Positions 43,681 to 54,898 are shown, counted from the stretch's first letter. The stretch is DNA of 64,000 nt from Mycobacterium sp. MYCO198283 (GCF_021213805.1 NZ_JAJQJI010000002.1:310001-374000), one strand, 5' to 3'. The notes: generated by a model not told the origin, from the sequence alone. Program-made: numbers and translations.

Positions 43681-45372
43681 ATGACGACAGGCCCGGCCGC
43701 TGCGCCGAGAAAACCCATCATCCTCACCGTGGACGACGATCCGGCGGTGTCGCGCGCCGTGGCCCGCGACCTCCGGCGCCACTACGGCGACGGCTACCGG
43801 ATCGTGCGCGCCGAATCGGCGGTCGACGCGCTCGACACGCTGCGGGAGCTGAAGTTGCGGGGCGACACCGTCGCGGTGTTCGTCGCCGACTACCGCATGC
43901 CGGCGCTGAGCGGCATCGAGTTCCTCGAGCGCGCCATGGACATCTTCCCGATCGCGCGCCGGGTGCTGCTCACCGCCTACGCCGACACCCACGCCGCGAT
44001 CGACGCCATCAACGTCGTCGACCTCGACCACTACCTGCTCAAGCCGTGGGATCCGCCCGAGGAGAAGCTGTACCCGGTGATCGACGCGCTGCTGGACGCC
44101 TGGCGCGCCGACGGCGAACGGCCCATCCCGGACACCAAGGTGGTCGGTCACCGGCTCAGCCGGCGGTCGTCGGAGGTCCGCGAATTCCTCGCTCGCAACC
44201 GGCTCTCCTACCACTGGCTGCCCGTCGACGAGGCGGAGGGCAGGCGGATGCTGGAGGCGGCCGGGCTCGACGCGCAGCGGCTGCCGGTCGTCATCAGCGG
44301 CGAGGGCGAACCGATGGTCGAGCCGACGAACGCCGAGCTCGCCGACCGGCTCGGGCTCTCGACCACCCCGGCCGCCGAGTTCTACGACCTGGCCGTCATC
44401 GGCGGCGGCCCGGCAGGGCTGGCGGCGGCGGTCTACGGAGCCTCCGAGGGGCTCGCGACGGTGCTCATCGAGGCGGTCGCCACCGGCGGCCAGGCGGGGC
44501 AGAGCTCGCGGATCGAGAACTACCTCGGTTTCCCCGACGGGTTGTCCGGCAGCCAGCTCGCCGATCGCGCCCGGCGCCAGGCCGAGAAGTTCGACGCCGA
44601 GCTCATCACCGCCCGCAAGGCCACCCGGCTGGAGGTCAACGGCGCCGCCCGCACCATCCACTTCACCGACGGTGGGTCCATCGACGCCCGCGCCGTCATC
44701 CTCGCGACCGGTGTCACCTACCGCGAGCTGGCGGCCGAGGGCTGCAACGGCAGTGGCGGCGAGCACCTCAACCTGACCGGCCGCGGCGTCTACTACGGCG
44801 CCGCGGGCTACCTCGCCGCCGAGTGCCAGGACGAGCGGGTCTATGTCGTGGGCGGCGCCAACTCGGCGGGCCAGGCCGCCATGAACCTGTCGCGGACCGC
44901 CGCGCAGGTCACGATGGTGGTGCGCGGCCCGTCGCTGGCGGCGTCGATGTCGCACTACCTCATCCAGCAGATCGAGGCGACCCCCAACATCGACGTGCTG
45001 ACGTGCACCGAAGTGGTCCGCGCCCGCGGCGACGGGCGGCTGCAGCACCTCGAACTGCACAACCGGGAGACCGGCGAGACCACCGAGGTCGGCTGCGCGC
45101 GGCTGTTCATCTTCATCGGCGCCGCCCCCAAGACCGACTGGCTCGACGGCGTGGTGGCCCGCGACGGCCACGGCTTCGTGCTGTGCGGGCCGGACCTGCG
45201 TGACGGCAGCGGTTGGCCGCTGCAGCGGCCGCCCCACCAGCTCGAGACGAGCGTCCCGGGTGTCTTCGCCGCCGGTGACGTGCGGGCCGAATCCGCCAAG
45301 CGGGTGGCCGCCGCCGTCGGCGAGGGCTCGATGGCCGTGATGCTCGTGCACCGCTACCTGGCGGAAGCCTGA
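43681..45372 (+). CDS. receiver-thioredoxin-reductase-like fusion protein
   Basis: The 563-residue protein joins a CheY-like receiver (about 12-130) to an FAD/NAD(P) thioredoxin-reductase-like module (about 235-560). The receiver has acidic VDDD at 17-20, phosphoacceptor Asp70 in ADYRMP and the LLKPW lysine. The reductase part has [44 protein letters not shown] and GVFAAGDVR. The redox CxxC is absent: the site reads [18 protein letters not shown] box ends eight bases before the ATG at 43681. The next gene is a histidine kinase, so phosphorylation may control a flavoenzyme directly. Confidence 0.88.
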
Positions 45373-45397
45373 CGGCCGGCGACGCGGAGGAGAAGCG

Positions 45398-46864
45398 ATG
45401 GGTCAACACTGCCTGCCCGACGAACTGCGCACGCTGTTCCTGTTCGAGCACCTGACCGACCAGCAGTTGCAGCGGCTCTGCGACATCGGGCACATCGAGT
45501 CCTTCGAGCCCGGCACCATCTGCGTCGAGGGTGAGCCGGCGACCTGCTTCTACGTCCTGCTCGACGGCGAGCTGGTCATGTCCAAGCGGTCCGGCGCGCT
45601 GGACGTCGAGATCAACCGGACCTCGCAGCGCGGCGTCTACTGCGGCGCCTGGTCGGCCTACGTCCCCGGCGAGCGCCACCTCTACGAGGCGTCGGTGCGC
45701 GTCACCCGGCCGTCGCGGTTCTTCGTCCTCGACGCCGACGCCTTTGCGCGTTTCATGCGCGCCGAGTTCCCGATGGCGGTGCACCTGCTCGAAGGCCAGA
45801 AGGTGGGCGGCCTGCGGCAGCGGCAGATCCTCGGCCAACGCGAGAAGCTGCTGGCCCTGGGCACCATCACGGCCGGGCTCACGCACCAGCTCAACAATCC
45901 GGCGGCGGCCACCGCCCGGGCGGTCGCCGACCTGCGCGAGGGCGTCGGCAAGATGCGGCACAAGCTGGCGATGGTGGCCGACGGCGCGTTCACGCCCGCG
46001 GCGCTGCGGGTGCTGATCGGCATCCAGGACGAGGTGGCCGAGCTGGTCGCGAAGTCCGCCACCGTGGAGCTCTCGGCGCTGGAGGCCGCCGACCGCGAGG
46101 AGCGGATCGGCGACTGGCTCGACGAGCACGGCATCAGCGGCGGCTGGGACTACGCGCCGACCTTCGTCGAGGCCGGCCTGGACGTCGACTGGCTGGAGCG
46201 GGTGTCGGCGTCGATCGCGGAGGTGGACGCCGGGGACCTGCTGCAAAGCGCCATGGGCTGGCTGAAGTACACCATCGACACCGAGCAGCGGATGAACGAG
46301 ATCGCCGAGGCGAGCCGGCGGATCTCCGCGCTGCTCGCCGGCGCCAAGCAGTACTCGCAGATGGACCGCGGCGAATACCAGGCGGCCAACGTGCACGAGC
46401 TGATCCACAGCACGGTGAAGACGATCTTCGGCGGCGTCGTCGGCGCGGACAAGCCCGTCCGGCTGGTGAAGGACTTCGATCGCTCGATCCCCGAAGTGCA
46501 CTGCTATCCGCGGGATCTCAACCAGGTGTGGACGAACATCATCGACAACGCCGTGCAGGCGATGGGCGGCCGCGGCACGCTGACGCTGCGCAGCCGGCGC
46601 ATCGACGACGACACCATCCGCGTCGAGATCAGCGACGACGGCCCGGGCATCCCCGAGGACGTCATCGGCCGGATCTTCACGCCGTTCTTCACGACGAAGG
46701 CCGTCGGCGAGGGCACCGGGCTGGGGCTGGACCTGGCGTGGCGCATCGTCGTCGAGAAGCATCACGGCGATCTGCAGGTCGCGTCGCGACCCGGCGAGAC
46801 GACCTTCACGATCACCCTGCCGCTGGTGGCACCGGCGCCGCAGGCCCCCGTTCCACCGGAATGA
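45398..46864 (+). CDS. cNMP-binding-domain histidine kinase
   Basis: The 488-residue soluble protein has an N-terminal cyclic-nucleotide-binding-like domain (about 10-125: FEPGTICVEGEPATCFYVLLDGELV). A DHp region with His163 (GLTHQLNNPAAA) and a long helical insert follow. The C-terminal ATPase has VWTNIIDNAVQAMGG, DDGPGIPEDV and GEGTGLGLDLAW. It has a GGAGGAG ribosome site and lies 25 bases after the receiver-reductase gene. It is the cognate kinase by position and probably senses a nucleotide or redox ligand. Confidence 0.9.
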   Translation: MGQHCLPDELRTLFLFEHLTDQQLQRLCDIGHIESFEPGTICVEGEPATCFYVLLDGELVMSKRSGALDVEINRTSQRGVYCGAWSAYVPGERHLYEASVRVTRPSRFFVLDADAFARFMRAEFPMAVHLLEGQKVGGLRQRQILGQREKLLALGTITAGLTHQLNNPAAATARAVADLREGVGKMRHKLAMVADGAFTPAALRVLIGIQDEVAELVAKSATVELSALEAADREERIGDWLDEHGISGGWDYAPTFVEAGLDVDWLERVSASIAEVDAGDLLQSAMGWLKYTIDTEQRMNEIAEASRRISALLAGAKQYSQMDRGEYQAANVHELIHSTVKTIFGGVVGADKPVRLVKDFDRSIPEVHCYPRDLNQVWTNIIDNAVQAMGGRGTLTLRSRRIDDDTIRVEISDDGPGIPEDVIGRIFTPFFTTKAVGEGTGLGLDLAWRIVVEKHHGDLQVASRPGETTFTITLPLVAPAPQAPVPPE

Positions 46865-46910
46865 CCGCGCACCCGGAATAAGCGGTCCGCGGTGCCGGGT
46901 TGGGCATGCC

Positions 46911-47792
46911 ATGACCAAACCTGCGCTCGGCCGCTACGGCGTCATGGGTCTGTACACGCAGTTCGCGGCGCTCCCGCCGCAGCAGTTGCGCGACATCGAG
47001 GCGCTCGGCTACGGCGCACTGTGGGCGGGCGGCTCGCCTCCGGCCGAGCTCGACTGGGTGGAGCCGATCCTCGCCGCCACCGAGACGCTGCAGGTCGCCA
47101 CCGCCATCGTCAACATCTGGACCGCCGCCGCCGACGCGGTCGCCGAGAGCTTCCACCGCATCGAGCGCGGCTATCCGGGCCGCTTCCTGCTCGGCATCGG
47201 CGTCGGCCATCCCGAGGCCCACCAGGAGTACCGCAAACCGTACGACGCGCTCGTCGACTACCTCGACCGGCTCGACGAGCTCGGCGTCCCGGCCGACCGC
47301 CGGGTGGTGGCAGCCCTCGGGCCGCGCGTGCTGCGGCTCGCGGCGCGCCGCAGCGCCGGCGCCCACCCGTACCTGACGACGCCCGAGCACACCGCGCAGG
47401 CCCGTGAGCTGATCGGCCCGTCGGCCTTCCTGGCGCCGGAGCACAAGGCGGTGCTGACCACCCAGCCGGACACCGCCCGCGCGATCGGCCGCCGGGCGCT
47501 CGACATCTACCTCGGCCTGCAGAACTACCGCAACAACTGGCTGCGCCTCGGATTCACGGATTCCGATCTCAGCAAACCGGGTAGTGACAAGCTGATCGAC
47601 GCCGTGGTGGCCCATGGCACGGCTGACGCGGTCGCCGCCCGGCTCGCCGAACACCTGGCGGCCGGCGCCGACCACGTTCCTGTCCAGGTGCTCACCGGAC
47701 CTGAGAAGCTGGTGCCGGCACTGGCAGAGCTGGCGGGGCCGCTGGGCCTGGAACCGTTGCGGGCGCAGCGCCGACGAGAGGACGAGGGATGA
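46911..47792 (+). CDS. LLM-class F420-dependent oxidoreductase (Rv3463-like)
   Basis: The 293-residue TIM-barrel protein has the LLM pattern (GYGALWAGGSP, RFLLGIGVGHPEAHQEYRKP). It is closely similar to the next gene, showing tandem duplication. Members are predicted F420 enzymes with unknown substrates. Rv3463 beside infA and rmlB is the apparent counterpart. The start is ATG 46911. Confidence 0.88.
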   Translation: MTKPALGRYGVMGLYTQFAALPPQQLRDIEALGYGALWAGGSPPAELDWVEPILAATETLQVATAIVNIWTAAADAVAESFHRIERGYPGRFLLGIGVGHPEAHQEYRKPYDALVDYLDRLDELGVPADRRVVAALGPRVLRLAARRSAGAHPYLTTPEHTAQARELIGPSAFLAPEHKAVLTTQPDTARAIGRRALDIYLGLQNYRNNWLRLGFTDSDLSKPGSDKLIDAVVAHGTADAVAARLAEHLAAGADHVPVQVLTGPEKLVPALAELAGPLGLEPLRAQRRREDEG

Positions 47793-48643
47793 CCGACGCA
47801 GTTTCGCTCAAGCCGAACCTCGGCACGTTCGGGGTGTGGACCGGCGGGCCGGTCACGCCGGAGCAGGCCGCCGAGATCGAGCGGCTCGGCTACGGCGCCG
47901 TGTGGGTCGGCGGCTCCCCCGCGGCGGATCTGGAGTTCGTCGAGCCGATCCTCGAGGCCACCGAGCACCTGCAGGTCGCCACCGGCATCGTCAACATCTG
48001 GACGGCGCCGGCCAAGGAGGTGGCGGCGTCCTACCACCGCATCGAGAAGGCGTTCCCGGGCCGCTTCCTGCTCGGCGTCGGCATCGGTCATCCCGAGCAC
48101 ACGCAGGAGTACCGCAAGCCCTACGACGCGCTCACCGAGTACCTCGACGAGCTCGACGTGGCGAAGGTTCCCACCAGCCGCCGGGTGCTGGCGGCGCTCG
48201 GCCCGCGGGTGCTCGAGCTCGCGGCGCGCCGCAGCGCCGGCGCGCATCCCTATCTCACGATCCCGGAGCACACCGGCCAGGCGCGCAACCTCGTGGGCAA
48301 CACGGTGTTCCTGGCACCCGAGCACAAGGTGGTGCTCACCGACGACCCGGAGCAGGCCCGCACGATCGGCCGCGAGACCGTCGGCTTCTATCTGGGGCTG
48401 TCGAACTACGTCAACAACTGGAAGCGGCTGGGGTTCAGCGACGACGACGTCGCCCCGCCGGGCAGCGACAAGCTGATCGACGAGGTGGTGGCGCACGGCA
48501 CGCCCGAGCAGATCGCCCACCGGCTCCGCGAGCACCTCGAGGCCGGCGCCGATCATGTCGCGATCCAGGTGCTGGGCGGCTGGGACGAGCTGCTGCCGAC
48601 GCTGGAGGAGCTGGCCGGGCCGTTGGGCCTGCAGCAGTCCTGA
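47789..48643 (+). CDS. LLM-class F420-dependent oxidoreductase, tandem paralog
   Basis: The 284-residue paralog of the preceding gene (GYGAVWVGGSPAADLEF, RFLLGVGIGHPEHTQEYRKP) starts at an ATG overlapping its stop (ATGA), after a GAGGACGAGG site. Conservation along the whole length points to a duplication within the mycobacteria, with substrate divergence likely in the loop regions. Confidence 0.88.
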   Translation: MTDAVSLKPNLGTFGVWTGGPVTPEQAAEIERLGYGAVWVGGSPAADLEFVEPILEATEHLQVATGIVNIWTAPAKEVAASYHRIEKAFPGRFLLGVGIGHPEHTQEYRKPYDALTEYLDELDVAKVPTSRRVLAALGPRVLELAARRSAGAHPYLTIPEHTGQARNLVGNTVFLAPEHKVVLTDDPEQARTIGRETVGFYLGLSNYVNNWKRLGFSDDDVAPPGSDKLIDEVVAHGTPEQIAHRLREHLEAGADHVAIQVLGGWDELLPTLEELAGPLGLQQS

Positions 48644-49672
<1,029 letters not shown>

Positions 49673-50242
49673 GTGCGGGCGCGCGAACTGGCGGTGCCCG
49701 GCGCCTGGGAGATCACGCCCGACGTGCACACCGACCACCGCGGCGAGTTCTTCGAATGGTTCACCGACGCCAGGTTCCGCGGCGTCGCCGGCCACGGCTT
49801 CCCGCTGGCGCAGGCGAACTGTTCGGTGTCGGCGGCGGGCGTGCTGCGCGGGCTGCACTTCGCGCAGGTGCCGCCCGGCCAGGCCAAGTACGTGTCGTGT
49901 CCGCGCGGCGCGGTGTACGACGTCGTCGTCGACATCCGCGTCGGCTCACCGACGTTCGGGCGGTGGGACGCCGTCCGGCTCGACGACCGTGACCACCGCT
50001 CGGTGTACCTGGCCGAGGGGCTCGGGCACGCCTTTTTGGCGCTCGAGGACCACTCGACGGTGGTGTACCTGTGCTCGACGCCCTACACCCCGGCCCGCGA
50101 GCACACGATCTGCCCCACCGACCCGGCGATCGGCATCGACTGGCCACTCACCGAGGTCATCCTCAGCGACCGCGACCGCGCCGCCCCGACGCTCGCCGAG
50201 GTCCAGGCGCAGGGCCTGCTGCCCACCTGGGCCGGCTCCTGA
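49673..50242 (+). CDS. rmlC: dTDP-4-dehydrorhamnose 3,5-epimerase
   Basis: RmlC epimerises C3 and C5 of the keto-sugar made by RmlB. The 189-residue cupin has the catalytic His in VLRGLHFAQVPPGQAKYVSC and LAEGLGHAFLALED. It starts at GTG immediately after the rmlB stop, so the two are an operon. Length is slightly short but complete. Confidence 0.94.
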   Translation: MRARELAVPGAWEITPDVHTDHRGEFFEWFTDARFRGVAGHGFPLAQANCSVSAAGVLRGLHFAQVPPGQAKYVSCPRGAVYDVVVDIRVGSPTFGRWDAVRLDDRDHRSVYLAEGLGHAFLALEDHSTVVYLCSTPYTPAREHTICPTDPAIGIDWPLTEVILSDRDRAAPTLAEVQAQGLLPTWAGS

Positions 50243-50323
50243 CCGCCCAACCCGACCACCGGGCGCGGACGTGCGAGAAGCATCCGGCATGTCGTCGATC
50301 TCGGCGCAATAGCAGCGGAGTCC

Positions 50324-50353
50324 TTGCGACGCCCGTCACACCCTTACTAGGAT
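50324..50353 (+). promoter_or_regulatory. mmsA operon promoter
   Basis: TTGCGA (50324-50329) and TAGGAT (50348-50353) are separated by 18 bases, about 36 bases before the mmsA ATG. This fits a SigA-type promoter. Confidence 0.55.
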
Positions 50354-50388
50354 ATGCAAGTATTTCCGGCTCGACCTCAAGGACTTCC

Positions 50389-51909
50389 ATGACCCGACAG
50401 ATCCACCACTACCTCGACGGCCAACGCACACCCGGCCGGTCCACCCGCACGGCCGACGTGCTGAACCCGAGCACCGGCGCGGTCCAGGCGCAGGTGGTGA
50501 TGGGCACGCAGGCCGACGTCGACGCCGCCGTCGCGTCGGCCAAGGAGGCGCAGCGGGTATGGGCCGCCTACAACCCGCAGCGACGCGCCCGCGTGCTCAT
50601 GCGGTTCATCGACCTGGTCAACCAGCACGCCGACGAACTGGCCGAGCTGCTCTCGCTCGAGCACGGCAAGACCGTCGCCGACTCCAAGGGCGACATCCAG
50701 CGCGGCCTTGAGGTCATCGAGTTCGCCGTCGGCATCCCCCACCTGCTCAAGGGGGAATACACCGAGGGCGCCGGTCCCGGGATCGACGTCTACTCGTTGC
50801 GCCAGCCGCTGGGCGTCGTCGCGGGCATCACGCCGTTCAACTTCCCCGCGATGATCCCGCTGTGGAAGGCCGGCCCGGCGCTGGCGTGCGGCAACGCGTT
50901 CATCCTCAAGCCCAGCGAGCGCGACCCGTCGGTGCCGGTGCGCCTCGCCGAGCTGTTCTCCGAGGCGGGCCTGCCCGACGGCGTGTTCCAGGTGGTCCAC
51001 GGCGACAAGGAAGCGGTCGACGCGATCCTGCACCACCCCGACATCGCCGCGGTCGGCTTCGTCGGCAGCTCCGACATCGCGCAGTACATCTACGCCACCG
51101 CCACCGCCAACGGCAAGCGCGCGCAGTGCTTCGGCGGCGCCAAGAACCACATGATCGTGATGCCCGACGCCGACCTCGACCAGGCCGTCGACGCGCTGAT
51201 CGGCGCCGGCTACGGCAGCGCCGGTGAGCGCTGCATGGCGATCAGCGTGGCGGTGCCCGTCGGCGAAGAAACGGCGAACCGGCTGCGCAACCGGCTCGTC
51301 GAGCGCGTCAACAACCTGCGGGTCGGCCACAGCCTGGACCCGAAGGCCGACTACGGCCCGCTGGTCACCGGCGCGGCGCTCGAGCGCGTCAAGGACTACA
51401 TCCGCCAGGGCGTGGAGGTCGGCGCCGAAGCGGTGGTGGACGGCCGCGAGCGTGGCAGCGACGACCTGACCTTCGGCGACGACAGCCTCGAAGGCGGCTT
51501 CTTCGTGGGGCCGACGCTGTTCGACCACGTCACGCCGGACATGAGCATCTACACCGACGAGATCTTCGGGCCGGTGCTGGCGATCGTCAGGGCCCCGAAC
51601 TACGAAGAGGCGCTGCGACTTCCGTCCGAGCACGAGTACGGCAACGGCGTGGCGATCTTCACCCGCGACGGCGACACGGCCCGCGACTTCGTCGCGCGCG
51701 TGCAGGTCGGCATGGTGGGCGTCAACGTGCCGATCCCGGTGCCGGTGTCCTACCACACGTTCGGCGGCTGGAAGCGGTCCGGCTTCGGCGACCTGAACCA
51801 GCATGGGCCGCACTCGGTCCTCTTCTACACCAAGACCAAGACCGTCACCCAGCGCTGGCCGTCGGGCATCAAGGACGGGGCCGAGTTCGTCATCCCCACC
51901 ATGCAGTGA
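50389..51909 (+). CDS. mmsA: methylmalonate-semialdehyde dehydrogenase (CoA-acylating)
   Basis: MmsA converts methylmalonate semialdehyde to propionyl-CoA in valine and thymine breakdown. The 506-residue ALDH has the ITPFNFPAMIPLWK segment, VGFVGSSDIAQYIY cofactor site, the catalytic Cys in GYGSAGERCMAISV and the C-terminal FGGWKRSGFGDLNQHG. The ATG follows AAGGACTTCC. It heads an operon with acyl-CoA dehydrogenase and mmsB. Confidence 0.95.
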   Translation: MTRQIHHYLDGQRTPGRSTRTADVLNPSTGAVQAQVVMGTQADVDAAVASAKEAQRVWAAYNPQRRARVLMRFIDLVNQHADELAELLSLEHGKTVADSKGDIQRGLEVIEFAVGIPHLLKGEYTEGAGPGIDVYSLRQPLGVVAGITPFNFPAMIPLWKAGPALACGNAFILKPSERDPSVPVRLAELFSEAGLPDGVFQVVHGDKEAVDAILHHPDIAAVGFVGSSDIAQYIYATATANGKRAQCFGGAKNHMIVMPDADLDQAVDALIGAGYGSAGERCMAISVAVPVGEETANRLRNRLVERVNNLRVGHSLDPKADYGPLVTGAALERVKDYIRQGVEVGAEAVVDGRERGSDDLTFGDDSLEGGFFVGPTLFDHVTPDMSIYTDEIFGPVLAIVRAPNYEEALRLPSEHEYGNGVAIFTRDGDTARDFVARVQVGMVGVNVPIPVPVSYHTFGGWKRSGFGDLNQHGPHSVLFYTKTKTVTQRWPSGIKDGAEFVIPTMQ

Positions 51910-53102
51910 TGCGGTACTCACAGCTGGACGACGACGAGCGCGTCATCGTCGACACCGCCGCCGCGTTCGCCGCGAAACGCCTTGCGCCGCAGTCGCTGGA
52001 GTGGGACCAGACGAACCACTTCCCCACCGACGTGCTGCGCGAGGCCGCCGGGCTCGGCATGGCCGCCATCTACTGCCGCGAGGACGTCGGCGGGAGCGGG
52101 CTGCGCCGCCTCGACGGTGTGCGGATCTTCGAGGAGCTGTCCTATGGCGATCCGCCCGTCGCCGCGTACCTGTCGATCCACAACATGTGCGCCTGGATGA
52201 TCGACCGCTACGGCACACCCGAGCAGCGCAAGTCCTGGGTGCCGCGGCTGGCGTCGATGGAGCTGATCGCCAGCTACTGCCTCACCGAACCGGCCGCCGG
52301 GTCGGACGCCGCGGCGCTACGCACCCGCGCGGTGCGTGACGGCGACCACTACGTGCTCGACGGCGTCAAGCAATTCATCTCCGGCGCCGGCGAATCCGAC
52401 GTCTACGTCGTCATGGCGCGCACCGGCGGCGAGGGTCCGCGCGGTATCTCGACGTTCGTCGTCGAGAAGGGCGCCAAGGGGCTGTCGTTCGGGGCCGACG
52501 AGCAGAAGATGGGCTGGCACGCCCAGCCCACCGCCCAGGTGATCCTCGACGGCGTGCGGGTGCCGGCGGACGCGCTGCTGGGCGGCCAGGACGCGCTCGG
52601 CACCGGGTTCGGCATCGCGATGAACGGCCTCAACGGCGGGCGCCTCAACATCGCGGCCTGCTCGCTGGGCGGCGCGCAGGCCGCCTACGACAAGACGGTC
52701 CGCTACCTCGGCGAGCGGGAGGCGTTCGGGCGCAAGCTGATCGACGAGCCGACCATCCGATTCGCGGTCGCCGACATGGCGACGGGCCTGGAGACGTCGC
52801 GGCTCATGCTGTGGCGCGCCGCGTCGGCGCTCGACGACGACGACCCCGACAAGGTCGAGCTCTGCGCGATGGCCAAGCGCTACGTCACCGACACCTGCTT
52901 CGACGTCGCCGACACCGCGCTGCAACTCCACGGCGGCTACGGCTATCTGCGGGAGTACGGCATCGAGAAGATCGTGCGCGACCTGCGGGTGCACCGCATC
53001 CTGGAAGGCGCGAACGAGATCATGCGGGTGGTCGTCGGCCGGGCCGCCGCGGCGCGAGCCGGCAACTCGGCGTCAGCGGCCCGCGTCACCGGAAAGGGTT
53101 GA
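51909..53102 (+). CDS. acyl-CoA dehydrogenase (FadE9-like, isobutyryl-CoA type)
   Basis: The 397-residue flavoprotein has the family signatures ASYCLTEPAAGSDAAALRT, FISGAGESDVYVVMARTGG and LQLHGGYGYLREYGIEKI. Between mmsA and mmsB it is most likely isobutyryl-CoA dehydrogenase of valine catabolism, the position of fadE9 in M. tuberculosis. The ATG overlaps the mmsA stop by one base; a GTG at 51906 is also possible. Confidence 0.92.
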   Translation: MRYSQLDDDERVIVDTAAAFAAKRLAPQSLEWDQTNHFPTDVLREAAGLGMAAIYCREDVGGSGLRRLDGVRIFEELSYGDPPVAAYLSIHNMCAWMIDRYGTPEQRKSWVPRLASMELIASYCLTEPAAGSDAAALRTRAVRDGDHYVLDGVKQFISGAGESDVYVVMARTGGEGPRGISTFVVEKGAKGLSFGADEQKMGWHAQPTAQVILDGVRVPADALLGGQDALGTGFGIAMNGLNGGRLNIAACSLGGAQAAYDKTVRYLGEREAFGRKLIDEPTIRFAVADMATGLETSRLMLWRAASALDDDDPDKVELCAMAKRYVTDTCFDVADTALQLHGGYGYLREYGIEKIVRDLRVHRILEGANEIMRVVVGRAAAARAGNSASAARVTGKG

Positions 53103-53104
53103 GC

Positions 53105-53977
53105 GTGACCACGATTGCGTTCCTGGGGCTGGGCAACATGGGCGGCCCGATGTCGGCGAACCTCGTCGCGGCGGGTTTCGACGTCCAGGGCTTCGACCCC
53201 GTGCCGGCAGCCGCCGACGCCGCGGCGGCCAAGGGCGTGCACGTCGTCGCGACCAGCGTCGAAGCGGTCGCGCACGCCGATGTCGTCATCACCTCGCTGC
53301 CCAACGGGACGCTGGTGCGGCAGGTCTACGACGACGTGCTGCTGCAGGCGCCGCCCGCGACGCTGTTCATCGACACCTCGACGATCTCGGTCGACGACGC
53401 CCGGGCCGTCAACGCACTGGCCGTCGAGCACGGCTACCAGCAACTCGACGCACCGGTGTCGGGCGGCATCAAGGGCGCCACGGCGGGCACGTTGGCCTTC
53501 ATGGTCGGCGGCACCGCCGAGGCGCTCGAGCGGGCGCGGCCGGTGCTGGAACCGTTGGCGGGCAAGATCATCCACTGCGGCGACACCGGCGCGGGCCAGG
53601 CCGCCAAACTGTGCAACAACATGGTGCTGGCGGTGCAGCAGATCGCGATCGGCGAGGCGTTCGTGCTCGCGGAGAAGCTGGGGCTGGAAGCGCAGTCACT
53701 GTTCGACGTGATCACCGGTGCCACCGGCAACTGCTGGGCGGTGCACACCAACTGCCCGGTGCCAGGACCGGTGCCGACGTCACCGGCCAACAACGACTTC
53801 AAGCCCGGCTTCGCCACGGCGCTGATGAACAAGGACCTGGGGCTCGCGATGGCCGCCGTGCAGTCGACGGGCGCCAACGCGCCGCTGGGCAGCCACGCCG
53901 CCGAGATCTACGCGCGCTTCGCCGAGCAGCACGGCGCCTTGGACTTCAGCGCCGTCATCGAGCTGCTGCGCGGCTGA
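53105..53977 (+). CDS. mmsB: 3-hydroxyisobutyrate dehydrogenase
   Basis: MmsB oxidises 3-hydroxyisobutyrate to methylmalonate semialdehyde. The 290-residue protein has the NAD loop FLGLGNMGGPMSANL, the DAPVSGGIKGATAGTL substrate motif and the catalytic Lys in GAGQAAKLCNNM. It starts at GTG two bases after the acyl-CoA dehydrogenase stop. The three genes form a complete branch of valine degradation. Confidence 0.95.
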   Translation: MTTIAFLGLGNMGGPMSANLVAAGFDVQGFDPVPAAADAAAAKGVHVVATSVEAVAHADVVITSLPNGTLVRQVYDDVLLQAPPATLFIDTSTISVDDARAVNALAVEHGYQQLDAPVSGGIKGATAGTLAFMVGGTAEALERARPVLEPLAGKIIHCGDTGAGQAAKLCNNMVLAVQQIAIGEAFVLAEKLGLEAQSLFDVITGATGNCWAVHTNCPVPGPVPTSPANNDFKPGFATALMNKDLGLAMAAVQSTGANAPLGSHAAEIYARFAEQHGALDFSAVIELLRG

Positions 53978-53989
53978 GGAGGGCGGCGA

Positions 53990-54781
53990 CTACGCCGCGG
54001 GCGCGCGGTGGGTCTGCCACCACAGCGCCAACTGCTCGCGACACTCGTCGAGGGTGAGCGGGTCGCTGCCGCCGTAGTCGGCGCGGATGGCGCTGGGCGG
54101 GAAGCCGCGGGGGGCGTCGCACGGCGCCGCGACGAGCATGGTCGCCAGGCCGGCGCTCTGCGCACCCCGCACGCCGCTCATCGACGCCGCGACGGTCAAC
54201 GCCTGCGTCTCGCCGGCCCGCAGCCGCTGCGTCGCGAGCCGGTAGGCCGGCGCGCCGCCGGCTGTCGCGTCGTCGGCGGTCACCAGCGCATCGACGCCGC
54301 GGCCGTCGAGCAGCCGGTGCAGCACCGGTTCCACCCAGCTGCGCGTGCCCGTCGACACCACGCCCACGCTCACCCCGGCTGCGGCGGCGTCGGCGATCAG
54401 GGTCGTGACGCCCGGCCGCGCCGCGATGTCGGCGCCGACGATCATCTCCTCGAACATCAGCGTCTTCGTCAGGTGGATCTCGTCGGCGAGCATGTCGGTG
54501 AGCACGTCGCATTCCGACGCGATGCCCCGCGCCCGCAACTCGGCCGCCACCCGCTGCCGCTCGTCGGGCAGCGCCAACAGCTGCCGGTAGCGCCGCACAT
54601 CCCACGCCACGTCGAGTCCGTGCGCGGCGAAGGCGGCGTTGAACACCAACCGGTGCCCGTCGCATTCGATGTCGGCCACCGCGTCGAGGTCGAACACCAG
54701 AGCCCGCAGGGTGGGCGCGTCGTACCGGTCGGGCACGACGCCGCCGAATCGGCCCGCCCGCCACGTAGTCGAGGTCAACAT
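53990..54781 (-). CDS. HAD-superfamily hydrolase
   Basis: The 263-residue protein has HAD motif I as LVFDLDAVADIEC (DxD present), motif II VGVVSTGTRSWV and a later TVAASMSGVRGAQSAG in place of the usual acidic motif IV (GDSxxDxxAA). The lost Asp residues may reduce activity. It resembles beta-phosphoglucomutase-type HADs. It converges on mmsB and is divergent from the response regulator. Confidence 0.8.
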   Translation of the reverse strand: MLTSTTWRAGRFGGVVPDRYDAPTLRALVFDLDAVADIECDGHRLVFNAAFAAHGLDVAWDVRRYRQLLALPDERQRVAAELRARGIASECDVLTDMLADEIHLTKTLMFEEMIVGADIAARPGVTTLIADAAAAGVSVGVVSTGTRSWVEPVLHRLLDGRGVDALVTADDATAGGAPAYRLATQRLRAGETQALTVAASMSGVRGAQSAGLATMLVAAPCDAPRGFPPSAIRADYGGSDPLTLDECREQLALWWQTHRAPAA

Positions 54782-54819
54782 GGGCTCAACTGTGGCTCAT
54801 GTCACCGCGCCGGCGCGTC

Positions 54820-54832
54820 CCCCCTACGGGGG
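54820..54832. promoter_or_regulatory. inverted repeat upstream of the response regulator
   Basis: CCCCC-TAC-GGGGG is a short perfect inverted repeat 67 bases before the NarL-type regulator and 39 bases from the divergent HAD start. It could be the regulator's own binding site. Confidence 0.35.
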
Positions 54833-54898
54833 ATTGCGCGGACGAGGCGGACGGCGAATCCGGTTCCCGGCGGGTCACCCGGCTCTAGGGTGTGGGGC

